Below, in pieces: positions 17,792 to 24,614 of a stretch of 37,018 nt of DNA (the stretch's first letter is position 1; each line of letters opens with the position of its first letter). The notes below the pieces were generated by a model. That model was not told the DNA's origin, searched no databases, and saw only the letters and a program-made list of their open reading frames with translations. Source of the DNA: Bacteroidaceae bacterium. Its GTDB lineage: Bacteria > Bacteroidota > Bacteroidia > Bacteroidales > Bacteroidaceae. Position numbers and translations under genes: made by a program. The DNA is taken from contig JAFXZK010000135.1 of the NCBI GenBank assembly GCA_017541265.1, positions 1-37,018 on the forward strand, given 5' to 3'.

Positions 17792-17794
17792 ACA

Positions 17795-17857
17795 TTGTTC
17801 CCATAATTCCCATTGTTCCCATAAATCCCATTAAGCCTATTAACCCCATAAACCCTA
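17795..17857 (+). repeat. Seven-unit nonamer leader before the DUF1080 gene
   Basis: Seven contiguous 9-nt words: TTGTTCCCA, TAATTCCCA, TTGTTCCCA, TAAATCCCA, TTAAGCCTA, TTAACCCCA, TAAACCCTA. TAATAATA and the ATG at 17866 follow. Every word starts with T and ends in CYNA. Confidence 0.88.
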
Positions 17858-17865
17858 TAATAATA

Positions 17866-18747
17866 ATGAAGAAAACAGTTTTCTTTGCTGCCGCTTTGGC
17901 AGCTATGTTCCTGGCCTCATGCTGTGGCCAGCAGAAGTGTAAGTGTACTTGCGAGTGCGATGCTTGCAAGAATTGTGTTGAGAAGCAAGACCCCAATGCT
18001 CCTGTCGATGAGGCAACGATTATCGACAACGAGCAGTACGACCTCGCTCAGCTGAAGGTTGATGCCGACGGCTACTATGTCCTCTTCGACGGCACAAGCC
18101 TCGATGGATGGCGCGGCTACGGACAGGACGCTGTTCCCACCAGCTGGGAGAATGCCGACGGCTGCATCCACCTCGTAGGCAGTGGCACAGGCGAGGCCCA
18201 GGTTGAGGGCGGCGGCGACCTCCTCTTTGCCCACAAGTTCAAGAACTTCACCTTCGAGTGCGAGTACAAGATCAGCAAGGGCGGCAACTCTGGCATCTTC
18301 TATCTGGCTCAGGAGGCCAAGGGCAAGAATGGAGAATACCTGCCCATCTGGCAGAGCTGCTCCGAGTATCAGGTGCTTGACAATGCCAACCACGAGGATG
18401 CCAACCAGGGTATCGATGGCAACCGTCAGGCCGCTTCTCTCTACGACATGATTCCAGCCAAGCCACAGAATGCGAAGCCCTTCGGCGAATGGAACACCGT
18501 GAAGATTCGCGTCTTCAAGGGAAGCGTTTGGCACTACCAGAACGGCGAAGAGGTTCTTGAGTATCACCTCTGGACACCGAAGTGGAAGGAAATGCTCGAC
18601 GGCAGCAAGTTCAAGAAGGGTGGCGAGTTCCCCGCAGCCTACGACATGATGATTGTCGAGGGACAGAAGGACGGCGGCTACATCGCCTTCCAAGACCACG
18701 GCGACGACGTATGGTACCGCAACGTCCGCATCAAGCTCGACGAGTAA
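17866..18747 (+). CDS. DUF1080 lipoprotein (3-keto-disaccharide hydrolase family)
   Basis: A 293-residue lipoprotein. Residues 1-18 are a signal and LASC gives a lipobox with Cys19 as the lipidated residue. An unusual cysteine-rich stretch follows (Cys at 19, 20, 25, 27, 29, 31, 34 and 37), then an acidic linker. The DUF1080 concanavalin-like sandwich begins at about residue 65 with YYVLFDGTSLDGWRGYG. It continues through FTFECEYKISKGGNSGIFYLAQE, EYQVLDNANHED and the terminal VWYRNVRIK. The family includes enzymes that hydrolyse 3-keto-glycosides, usually beside oxidoreductases, but none is encoded here. It is the last gene of the plus-strand glycan cluster and ends at a strong terminator hairpin. 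The domain call is firm; the activity is inferred from family. Confidence 0.9.
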   Translation: MKKTVFFAAALAAMFLASCCGQQKCKCTCECDACKNCVEKQDPNAPVDEATIIDNEQYDLAQLKVDADGYYVLFDGTSLDGWRGYGQDAVPTSWENADGCIHLVGSGTGEAQVEGGGDLLFAHKFKNFTFECEYKISKGGNSGIFYLAQEAKGKNGEYLPIWQSCSEYQVLDNANHEDANQGIDGNRQAASLYDMIPAKPQNAKPFGEWNTVKIRVFKGSVWHYQNGEEVLEYHLWTPKWKEMLDGSKFKKGGEFPAAYDMMIVEGQKDGGYIAFQDHGDDVWYRNVRIKLDE

Positions 18748-18773
18748 TCTCTCCTAACTTAAAGCTAACAACA

Positions 18774-18807
18774 AAGCGAGGCAGGCGAATCATCGCCTGC
18801 CTCGCTT
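18774..18807. terminator. Bidirectional terminator hairpin
   Basis: AAGCGAGGCAGGCGA (18774-18788) pairs perfectly over 15 bp with 18793-18807 around the loop ATCA. It is followed by GTTTTGT on the plus side and preceded by AACAACA. It separates the convergent DUF1080 and DUF4424-like genes. Confidence 0.9.
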
Positions 18808-18834
18808 GTTTTGTCTGAATGGCGCTTGCTTGTC

Positions 18835-20166
18835 TTACAGCCTTATCGAGTCCCAGAAGACAATCATTTCGCTGATGTAGCCAATCTTGCCGTTGACTTT
18901 GACCTTGTACCACCACTTGTAGAAGCCGTCAGCCTCTTTGTGGGAAACGAAGTCCAGGCAGGGATAGTATTCTGGGAGCATGCCTTCGGGGTTGTCGAGG
19001 GTGAAGAGCACCTTGCCCTTCATCGATGGCTCCTGGCGGACGTTAGCTCTTCGGATGTCGTCCTTTAGGCAGACGAAGCCCTGCCCCTTCCTTGCCTCGC
19101 GCTGCTCAACCCTTGCCCCAGTTTTGGGGACAAGGCCATAGTCCTGCGCTTCCACGAAATAGTTGTCGCCCGCGTCAGCAATGTAGCGTGACTCGCGGCC
19201 GTCCTTCTCGACTACTACTTTGCCTATATTGCTGAATCCTCGCACACCGCCTTTCAGCAGGTAGAGCGGCTCTATGCGGATGTTCTCCTTCGGAGCGAAG
19301 TCCGTGCCGTGCCATTCCAGGACGTTGCCCTCCAGCAATGGGGCAAAGAGGCATTGGCTGTAACCCCAGTAGTCGGACTGCAACTGATAGGTCTCTCCGA
19401 TGCCTTCCAGCTTGAAGGGTGCGCTGAGGAAGAGGCTGTCGTTCATGATGATTTCACGGTCAGTTTCCGACTTAATTCTTAATGTGAAATCATCCACCTG
19501 ACCGTTAGCCCATCGCGTGACGGGCGTCAGCGTATAGGACACCTCGTAGTCGCGCCCCACGCCCCAGCTCATCTTGTAGCGGTAGGTGTGGCGCACTCGG
19601 TTCTCCCCCTTTTGGAAGGGTGCATCGAAATAATAGGCGTAGGCGAAGGAGCAGAAGCTGTCGGGCATTGCAGGGTTGACGAGGAGATTATCCATTGGCT
19701 GAATGCTGTCCGGCAGCTCTTCGTAGCTTTTCCATTGAGTCAGGTCGAGCGGCGTAAAGTCTGTTGGCACACCCTCTCCCTCGGGAGAGGGTTGGGGAGA
19801 GGCTATTACGGCATTGCGGTGTTGCAACTCCTGGCCGTTGAACAGCACCGTGAAGTCCTGGATGAAGGGGTGTATGCCTTCGCGGGAGAAGGGTGCCCAG
19901 GCATTGTAAGGCGCCGCAGCCTCGAAGGCCATCGTCACAGTCTTGGCATCGCTGTTATTATAAAATGTATAGTCAACCGTCACATAAGCGAAGCTGTCTC
20001 TGCCCAGAGTTATCTCCAGGATTTCCTTTTTTGCAGCGATGTCTGTCTCTATCAGAGGCATCAGGACATTGCCGCTGGTGTAATAGACGCCGTCGTTAGC
20101 AATGCAATTGAACAATGAACATTGAACATTGAACATTAGGAGGAGCAGGATAGCAAGCTTTTTCAT
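18835..20166 (-). CDS. Secreted DUF4424-like protein with C-terminal SH3-like domain
   Basis: A 443-residue exported protein. After a signal peptide (MKKLAILLLLMFNVQCSLFN), residues 25-330 resemble the DUF4424-type beta-rich extracellular domain: SGNVLMPLIETDIAAKKEILEI, YVTVDYTFYNNSDAKTVTMAFEA, VRHTYRYKMSWG and LTPVTRWANGQVDDFTLRI. The C-terminal part (RRANVRQEPSMKGKVLF, then WWYKVKVNGKIGYISEMIVF) is a bacterial SH3-like module, often cell-wall or envelope associated. No catalytic residues were recognised and the role is unknown. Two repeat intrusions are visible: four heptamers (20109-20136) encode much of the signal peptide core, and a palindromic element (19766-19806) encodes SPQPSPEGEG in a loop. 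It converges on the DUF1080 gene at a shared terminator. Confidence 0.7.
   Translation of the reverse strand: MKKLAILLLLMFNVQCSLFNCIANDGVYYTSGNVLMPLIETDIAAKKEILEITLGRDSFAYVTVDYTFYNNSDAKTVTMAFEAAAPYNAWAPFSREGIHPFIQDFTVLFNGQELQHRNAVIASPQPSPEGEGVPTDFTPLDLTQWKSYEELPDSIQPMDNLLVNPAMPDSFCSFAYAYYFDAPFQKGENRVRHTYRYKMSWGVGRDYEVSYTLTPVTRWANGQVDDFTLRIKSETDREIIMNDSLFLSAPFKLEGIGETYQLQSDYWGYSQCLFAPLLEGNVLEWHGTDFAPKENIRIEPLYLLKGGVRGFSNIGKVVVEKDGRESRYIADAGDNYFVEAQDYGLVPKTGARVEQREARKGQGFVCLKDDIRRANVRQEPSMKGKVLFTLDNPEGMLPEYYPCLDFVSHKEADGFYKWWYKVKVNGKIGYISEMIVFWDSIRL
19766..19806 (-). repeat. GC-rich palindromic repeat inside the DUF4424-like gene
   Basis: CCCTCTCCC (19772-19780), TC, GGGAGAGGG (19783-19791): a perfect 9-bp stem, followed by TTGGGGAGAGG. 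On the minus strand it encodes SPQPSPEGEG without breaking the frame. Confidence 0.88.
20109..20136 (-). repeat. Four heptamers encoding part of a signal peptide
   Basis: On the plus strand TGAACAA, then TGAACAT three times, contiguous. On the minus strand ATGTTCA words are read through shifting frames as MFNVQCSLFN, within the hydrophobic signal peptide of the DUF4424-like protein. Confidence 0.85.
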
Positions 20167-20178
20167 TACATTATATAA

Positions 20179-20211
20179 CTATGAACTATGGACTATGAAC
20201 TATGGACTATG
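20179..20211. repeat. CTATGRA heptamer array
   Basis: CTATGAA, CTATGGA, CTATGAA, CTATGGA, CTATG in the 81-nt gap between the DUF4424-like start and the symporter stop. It is the reverse complement of the word pair used at 15828-15911. Confidence 0.88.
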
Positions 20212-20247
20212 TTCCGCGCATTAAAAGCGCGCCTTTGTGCTAGAGCA

Positions 20248-21249
20248 TCAAAGAACTTTGGACTTCCTCTCGTCTCTCCACATGAAGAAGCCAGCCAGCA
20301 GGGTGCCTGAGATGCTGTGGTAGGCACAGGAAATGGCGCAGGGAATGACAGCGAGGGCTGCCATCGGGTTCAAGGCAATCATGGCTGGCGAAGCAAAGAA
20401 GTTGCGGGCAAGGACGGTCGCCATACCCGCGTTCTGCATTCCGACCTCGATGGAGAGGGTGCGACGCTTGGCTGTGTTGAAGCGGAAAGCCTTGCCCACG
20501 AGGTAGCCCAGCAAATAGCCTGTGCCGTTGTGGAGCGTCACGACGGCAAGCGTCAAGGCAATCAGATGCAAGCCGTTCTCCTTCAGTTGAGGGTGGACGG
20601 TAAAGATGACGCCGCCCACGATGCAAGCCAGGCACAGTACACTCACGCCCGGCATTATCTGCTGCAGGTGCCCGAAGTATTTCTTTTCGGAGAAGAAATA
20701 GTTGAAAAGCACGCCGAGCGTGACGGGCAAGAGCGTCACGAGCAGGATGTTCTGGAACATCCCCCAGGCATCCACGTCAATCTCTGCGCCTGCCAGCCAA
20801 AGCACGAGCAGCGGAGTCACGAAGGGCGAGAGTACGGTGCTCACCGTCGTCATGCCCACGCTGTATGCCACATCGCCTTTGCAGAGGAAGCTCATGATGT
20901 TGCTGCTCACGCCTCCTGGACAGCAGCCGACCAGTATGATGCCTGCCGCCATGAAGCTGTCGAGGTGGAAGGCCCGCGCCAGCATCCACGCCACCAGCGG
21001 CATGATGGTGTATTGCGCCACAGCTCCGATGAGGATGTCAATGGGGCGAGAGAGCAGGATGCGGAAGTCCTCGGTGGAGAGCGTGCAACCCATCGTCAGC
21101 ATGATGAGGCCAAGGATAATCGAAGCCCGTTGCCCCTGCTGCACCCACGCAAAGGCGTCAGGCACAAAGAAGGCAACAACGGCGATGAGAATAATGAAGG
21201 CACTTGTATAGTGAGCCAGCCAACGGCTCAAGGATAATAATACGGACAT
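20248..21249 (-). CDS. Bile acid:sodium symporter (BASS/SBF) family transporter
   Basis: A 333-residue inner-membrane protein with about ten hydrophobic segments, for example YTSAFIILIAVVAFFVPDAFAW, IILGLIMLTMGCTLSTEDF and VLCLACIVGGVIFTV. Family features include GLIMLTMGCTLS in the second segment, AGIILVGCCPGGVSSNIMSFLCKGDVAYSV (the glycine/proline sodium-site region) and SIEVGMQNAGMATVLA. BASS proteins import organic anions such as pantoate, 2-keto acids or bile salts with sodium; the substrate here is unknown. It is divergent from mutS. A TAATTTTG box (21277-21284, minus) lies 28 nt before its start. Confidence 0.92.
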   Translation of the reverse strand: MSVLLSLSRWLAHYTSAFIILIAVVAFFVPDAFAWVQQGQRASIILGLIMLTMGCTLSTEDFRILLSRPIDILIGAVAQYTIMPLVAWMLARAFHLDSFMAAGIILVGCCPGGVSSNIMSFLCKGDVAYSVGMTTVSTVLSPFVTPLLVLWLAGAEIDVDAWGMFQNILLVTLLPVTLGVLFNYFFSEKKYFGHLQQIMPGVSVLCLACIVGGVIFTVHPQLKENGLHLIALTLAVVTLHNGTGYLLGYLVGKAFRFNTAKRRTLSIEVGMQNAGMATVLARNFFASPAMIALNPMAALAVIPCAISCAYHSISGTLLAGFFMWRDERKSKVL

Positions 21250-21276
21250 TGTGTATGTGTTTTTCTATTTCGGGTG

Positions 21277-21284
21277 CAAAATTA
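21277..21284 (-). promoter_or_regulatory. -7 box (TAATTTTG) for the symporter gene
   Basis: Minus-strand TAATTTTG fits TAnnTTTG. No clear TTTG is seen 19-20 nt upstream, so only half of the consensus is present. Confidence 0.45.
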
Positions 21285-21328
21285 CATAAAAAATAAAGAA
21301 TATGAATGAAGAGTTAAGAATTATTTCG

Positions 21329-21336
21329 TATCTTTG
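21329..21336 (+). promoter_or_regulatory. -7 box (TATCTTTG) for mutS
   Basis: TATCTTTG matches TAnnTTTG and lies 46 nt before the mutS ATG. The upstream -33 position is not TTTG. Confidence 0.5.
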
Positions 21337-21381
21337 TACTTCAAATGGCAAAAAGGATTACATAAAGACGAATAGACAGCT

Positions 21382-24003
21382 ATGGCACAGGAAGCGTTGA
21401 CACCGATGATGAAGCAGTTCTACGACCTCAAGGCGAAGCACCCCGAGGCGCTGTTGCTGTTCCGTTGCGGCGACTTCTACGAGACGTATGCCGACGATGC
21501 GGTGATTGCCGCCGAGATACTTGGCATCACGCTTACCCATAGGAACAACGGCAAGTCGGGAGTCGCCCAAAGCACCGCGATGGCTGGCTTCCCCTACCAT
21601 GCCCTCGACACCTACCTGCCGAAGCTCGTCAGGGCAGGTAAGAGGGTTGCCATTTGCGACCAGCTCGAAGATCCTAAGCTGACGAAGACCCTCGTGAAGC
21701 GAGGCATCACGGAACTTGTGACGCCCGGCGTGACGATGGCTGATACGGTGCTCAACCACAAAGAAAATAACTTCCTTTGCGCCGTGCATTTCGGCAAACA
21801 GGCTTGTGGAATGTCGTTCCTCGACATCAGTACAGGCGAGTTCCTCGTCACGGAAGGCACGACGGAATACATCGCCGGCCTCATGGCTTCGTTTGCCCCG
21901 AAGGAAGTCCTCTACGAGCGCGGCAAGCGGATGATGTTCGAGGGGAGCTTCGGCACACGCTACGTCACCTTCGAACTCGACGACTGGGCCTTTACGGAAC
22001 AGTCTGCCAGACAGAAGCTCCTGCGTCACTTCGAGGTGAAGAACCTGAAGGGCTTCGGCGTGGAACACCTGCAGAGCGGCGTCATCGCGGCAGGCGTCAT
22101 CCTGCAATACATGGAGATGACCCAGCACCAGCAGCTTGGCCACATCACCGCCCTGCGCCGCATCGAGGAGGACCGCTTCGTGCGCCTCGACAAGTTCACC
22201 ATCAGGAACCTCGAGCTCGTGGGCAGCATGAACGAAGGCGGCATCTCGCTCCTCGACGTTATCGACAAGACGGTTACGCCGATGGGTGCAAGAATGCTGC
22301 ATCGCTGGATGCTCTTCCCCCTGAAAGACCCTGCTCAGATAAGCAAGAGGCAAGACGTTGTGGAGAACTTCTTCCGCAGTCCCGACACGAGGGACGCTGT
22401 CTTGGAGCAGTTGCAGACGGTGGGCGACCTGGAGCGCATCATATCGAAAGTCAGTGCCCGCCGCGTGTCTCCTCGCGACATCGTGCAGTTGCGAATCGCC
22501 CTGCAGGCTGTGGAACCCATAAAGGCGACGTGCTGCGAAGCCGAGGATGGCACTTTAAGGGAGATAGGCCAGCAGCTTGACCTCTGTGCCGAGATGCGCG
22601 ACCGCATAGCCCGCGAGGTGCGCCCCGATTGTCCGCTGCAAGTGGCGAATGGCGGTGTCATCATGGATGGCGTGAATGCGGAGCTGGACGAGTTGCGGCA
22701 CATTGCCTACCAGGGCAAGGGCTACCTGCTTGAGATGCAGCAGCGCGAGATTGAGGCGACGGGTATCCAAAGTCTGAAGATTGGCTACAACAACGTCTTC
22801 GGCTACTACCTCGAGGTGCGCAATACCTACCGTGACCAAGTGCCGACGGACTGGATTCGCAAGCAGACGCTGACACAGGCCGAGCGATACATCACGCAGG
22901 AACTCAAGGAGTACGAGGACAAGATTATGGGTGCGCAGGAACGCATCCTTGCCCTCGAGGCCCAGCTCTTCGACCGTCTCGTCACCGACCTTGCAGCCTT
23001 CGTCACGCCCATACAGAAGGATGCCTCGCTCCTGGCACAGCTCGACTGCCTGCTTTCCTTTGCCCAAAGCGCACAGGAGAACCGTTACATCCGTCCCATC
23101 GTCGATGATAGCGACGTGATAGACATACATGGAGGCCGACATCCGGTCATAGAAAAGCAACTGCCAGTCGGCGAAAGATACATCGCGAACGATGTCTTCC
23201 TCGACACCCGACAGCAGCAAATCATCATCATCACCGGCCCGAACATGGCGGGCAAGAGTGCTCTGCTTCGTCAGACGGCACTCATCACCCTCTTGGCTCA
23301 AATGGGAAGCTTCGTGCCGGCCGACAGCGCGCGGATTGGTTTCGTTGACAAGATCTTCACGCGCGTCGGGGCAAGCGACAATATCAGCATCGGTGAGAGC
23401 ACCTTCATGGTTGAGATGAACGAGGCAGCAGGCATCCTGAACAACCTCTCGGAACGTAGTCTGGTGCTCTTCGACGAACTGGGCCGCGGCACGAGCACCT
23501 ACGATGGCATCTCGATTGCATGGGCCATCGTCGAGTACATCCACGAGAGCAACCGAGGCCACGCCCGCACGCTTTTTGCCACGCACTACCACGAGCTGAA
23601 CGAGATGGAGAAGAGCTTCCAGCGCATTAAGAACTTCAATGTCAGCGTGAAGGAAGTCGATGGTAAGGTCATTTTCTTGCGTAAGCTCGAACGAGGCGGG
23701 TCGGAGCACAGCTTCGGCATACATGTGGCGAAGCTCGCAGGTATGCCAAGAGCCATTGTTGCCAGAGCGAACGTCATCCTGAAACAGCTCGAAGGCGCGG
23801 GCGGACATCAGAATCTCGGTGCGAAGGCCGGCTCTCAGGCCAGCTCGGACAGCGGCGTGCAGCTCAACTTCTTCCAGCTCGACGACCCCGTCCTCTGCCA
23901 GATACGCGACGAGATCCTCGGCCTCGACATCAACAACCTTACCCCCTTCGAAGCCCTCAGCAAACTCAACGACATCAAGAAACTCGTCAAAGGCGGCAAC
24001 TAA
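21382..24003 (+). CDS. mutS: DNA mismatch repair protein MutS
   Basis: An 873-residue mismatch recognition ATPase. The N-terminal domain I has [16 protein letters not shown], the F-x-E mismatch wedge with Phe and Glu as in MutS1. A connector and lever region follows, with a clamp ([18 protein letters not shown]). The ATPase has Walker A GPNMAGKS at residues 619-626, [15 protein letters not shown], Walker [14 protein letters not shown] and ATHYHEL. Near the C-terminus VQLNFFQ matches the beta-clamp-binding QLxFF motif. Everything expected for an active mutator-preventing MutS is present. The last codons and the stop lie inside the first unit of a 22-nt repeat array that continues downstream. 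Confidence 0.98.
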   Translation: MAQEALTPMMKQFYDLKAKHPEALLLFRCGDFYETYADDAVIAAEILGITLTHRNNGKSGVAQSTAMAGFPYHALDTYLPKLVRAGKRVAICDQLEDPKLTKTLVKRGITELVTPGVTMADTVLNHKENNFLCAVHFGKQACGMSFLDISTGEFLVTEGTTEYIAGLMASFAPKEVLYERGKRMMFEGSFGTRYVTFELDDWAFTEQSARQKLLRHFEVKNLKGFGVEHLQSGVIAAGVILQYMEMTQHQQLGHITALRRIEEDRFVRLDKFTIRNLELVGSMNEGGISLLDVIDKTVTPMGARMLHRWMLFPLKDPAQISKRQDVVENFFRSPDTRDAVLEQLQTVGDLERIISKVSARRVSPRDIVQLRIALQAVEPIKATCCEAEDGTLREIGQQLDLCAEMRDRIAREVRPDCPLQVANGGVIMDGVNAELDELRHIAYQGKGYLLEMQQREIEATGIQSLKIGYNNVFGYYLEVRNTYRDQVPTDWIRKQTLTQAERYITQELKEYEDKIMGAQERILALEAQLFDRLVTDLAAFVTPIQKDASLLAQLDCLLSFAQSAQENRYIRPIVDDSDVIDIHGGRHPVIEKQLPVGERYIANDVFLDTRQQQIIIITGPNMAGKSALLRQTALITLLAQMGSFVPADSARIGFVDKIFTRVGASDNISIGESTFMVEMNEAAGILNNLSERSLVLFDELGRGTSTYDGISIAWAIVEYIHESNRGHARTLFATHYHELNEMEKSFQRIKNFNVSVKEVDGKVIFLRKLERGGSEHSFGIHVAKLAGMPRAIVARANVILKQLEGAGGHQNLGAKAGSQASSDSGVQLNFFQLDDPVLCQIRDEILGLDINNLTPFEALSKLNDIKKLVKGGN

Positions 24004-24184
24004 ACACGTCGCCTTGCTAAACATCACGCGTGGATTTGGTGAAGTTCACACATGGATTTGCCCAAATCCTCACGTGGATTTCGCAAAGTGTACGTGAGTG
24101 GTTTGCAAACTACTCGTGTATAAATCGCAATTTATTCAAGTATAAATCCCTATTTACTCTTGAATAGTTTGCCAATGACCCGTG
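23987..24184 (+). repeat. Nine-unit degenerate 22-nt tandem array starting in the mutS 3' end
   Basis: Units start at 23987, 24009, 24031, 24053, 24075, 24097, 24119, 24141 and 24163 with no spacing error. Position 12 is A and position 19 is C in every unit; position 22 is G in all but one. The first five positions vary most. Units at 24031, 24053 and 24075 all begin TGGATTT; those at 24119 and 24141 begin TATAAATC. It shares CGTGGAYTT and GCAA cores with 10635-10769. There are no unique spacers. Confidence 0.85.
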
Positions 24185-24300
24185 AGTTGTGACTTTCCTT
24201 ATTCGGGGAAGTTTTTTTGTTGTAATAATCCGCCAAAGTTCTTTCGAGTAAGGATTTTGTGTGTTTTTTTTGACCATCATAAACTATTATTCAAATAATC

Positions 24301-24312
24301 TTTGTACCTTTG
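24301..24312 (+). promoter_or_regulatory. Promoter (TACCTTTG) for the restriction-modification gene
   Basis: TACCTTTG at 24305-24312 fits the Bacteroidota -7 box. The -33 element is not clear. It lies 302 nt before the ATG at 24615, which would leave a long untranslated leader. Confidence 0.6.
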
Positions 24313-24318
24313 TCGCAT

Positions 24319-24613
24319 GTTCGGGGAGAAATCCGAACTAAAGTAAAAAGCATTCGCTATTATTTCGCGCATAGCCAAGAGCGTCGGAAACTCTAATTGG
24401 TATAATAAGCACAGAAATAATATGTGACAGGTGAACTATTATGGTTTCTCTGTTCTCGTTGTATATAGCGATGCACACGTTATAGCGTGATGCATCCTAA
24501 AAACGAGACAGAGGCACCATCCGACGCCGCCTCTTGCTATGCGCAATGGAGCATCACGCTTCTTTGCGTCGTGGCGTGATTGATAGTTGAGTGCGCTATA
24601 AAGAATAATAGCG
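24319..24613 (+). promoter_or_regulatory. Long structured 5' leader of the restriction-modification gene
   Basis: No open reading frame explains these 295 nt. Seen: a hairpin at the likely 5' end, GTTCGG (24319-24324) with CCGAAC (24333-24338); a compound hairpin with CTCTGT (24448-24453) to ACAGAG (24508-24513), CTCGTT (24455-24460) to AACGAG (24502-24507), and an inner stem GATGCACACG (24470-24479) to CGTG-A-TGCATC (24486-24496); GCATCACGC (24551-24559), which can pair either with GCGTGATGC (24485-24493) or, over its last seven bases, with GCGTGAT (24574-24580); and CGCTAT (24594-24599) to ATAGCG (24608-24613) directly before the ATG. CATTCGCTATTATT (24351-24364) is also complementary, bar one base, to 24604-24617 including the start codon. 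The gap 24185-24300 shows nothing else. Confidence 0.6.
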
Positions 24614-24614
24614 T

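Noticed and set aside
22555-24027. 490-residue antisense frame over mutS
   Set aside because: Shadow of mutS with no motif, no promoter and no partner.
23987-24184. CRISPR array
   Set aside because: Units follow each other every 22 nt with no unique spacers, the repeat is too degenerate, and no cas genes are present.
24319-24338. Known riboswitch class in the restriction-modification leader
   Set aside because: Hairpins are clear, but I cannot match them to a named riboswitch consensus, so only a structured leader is claimed.
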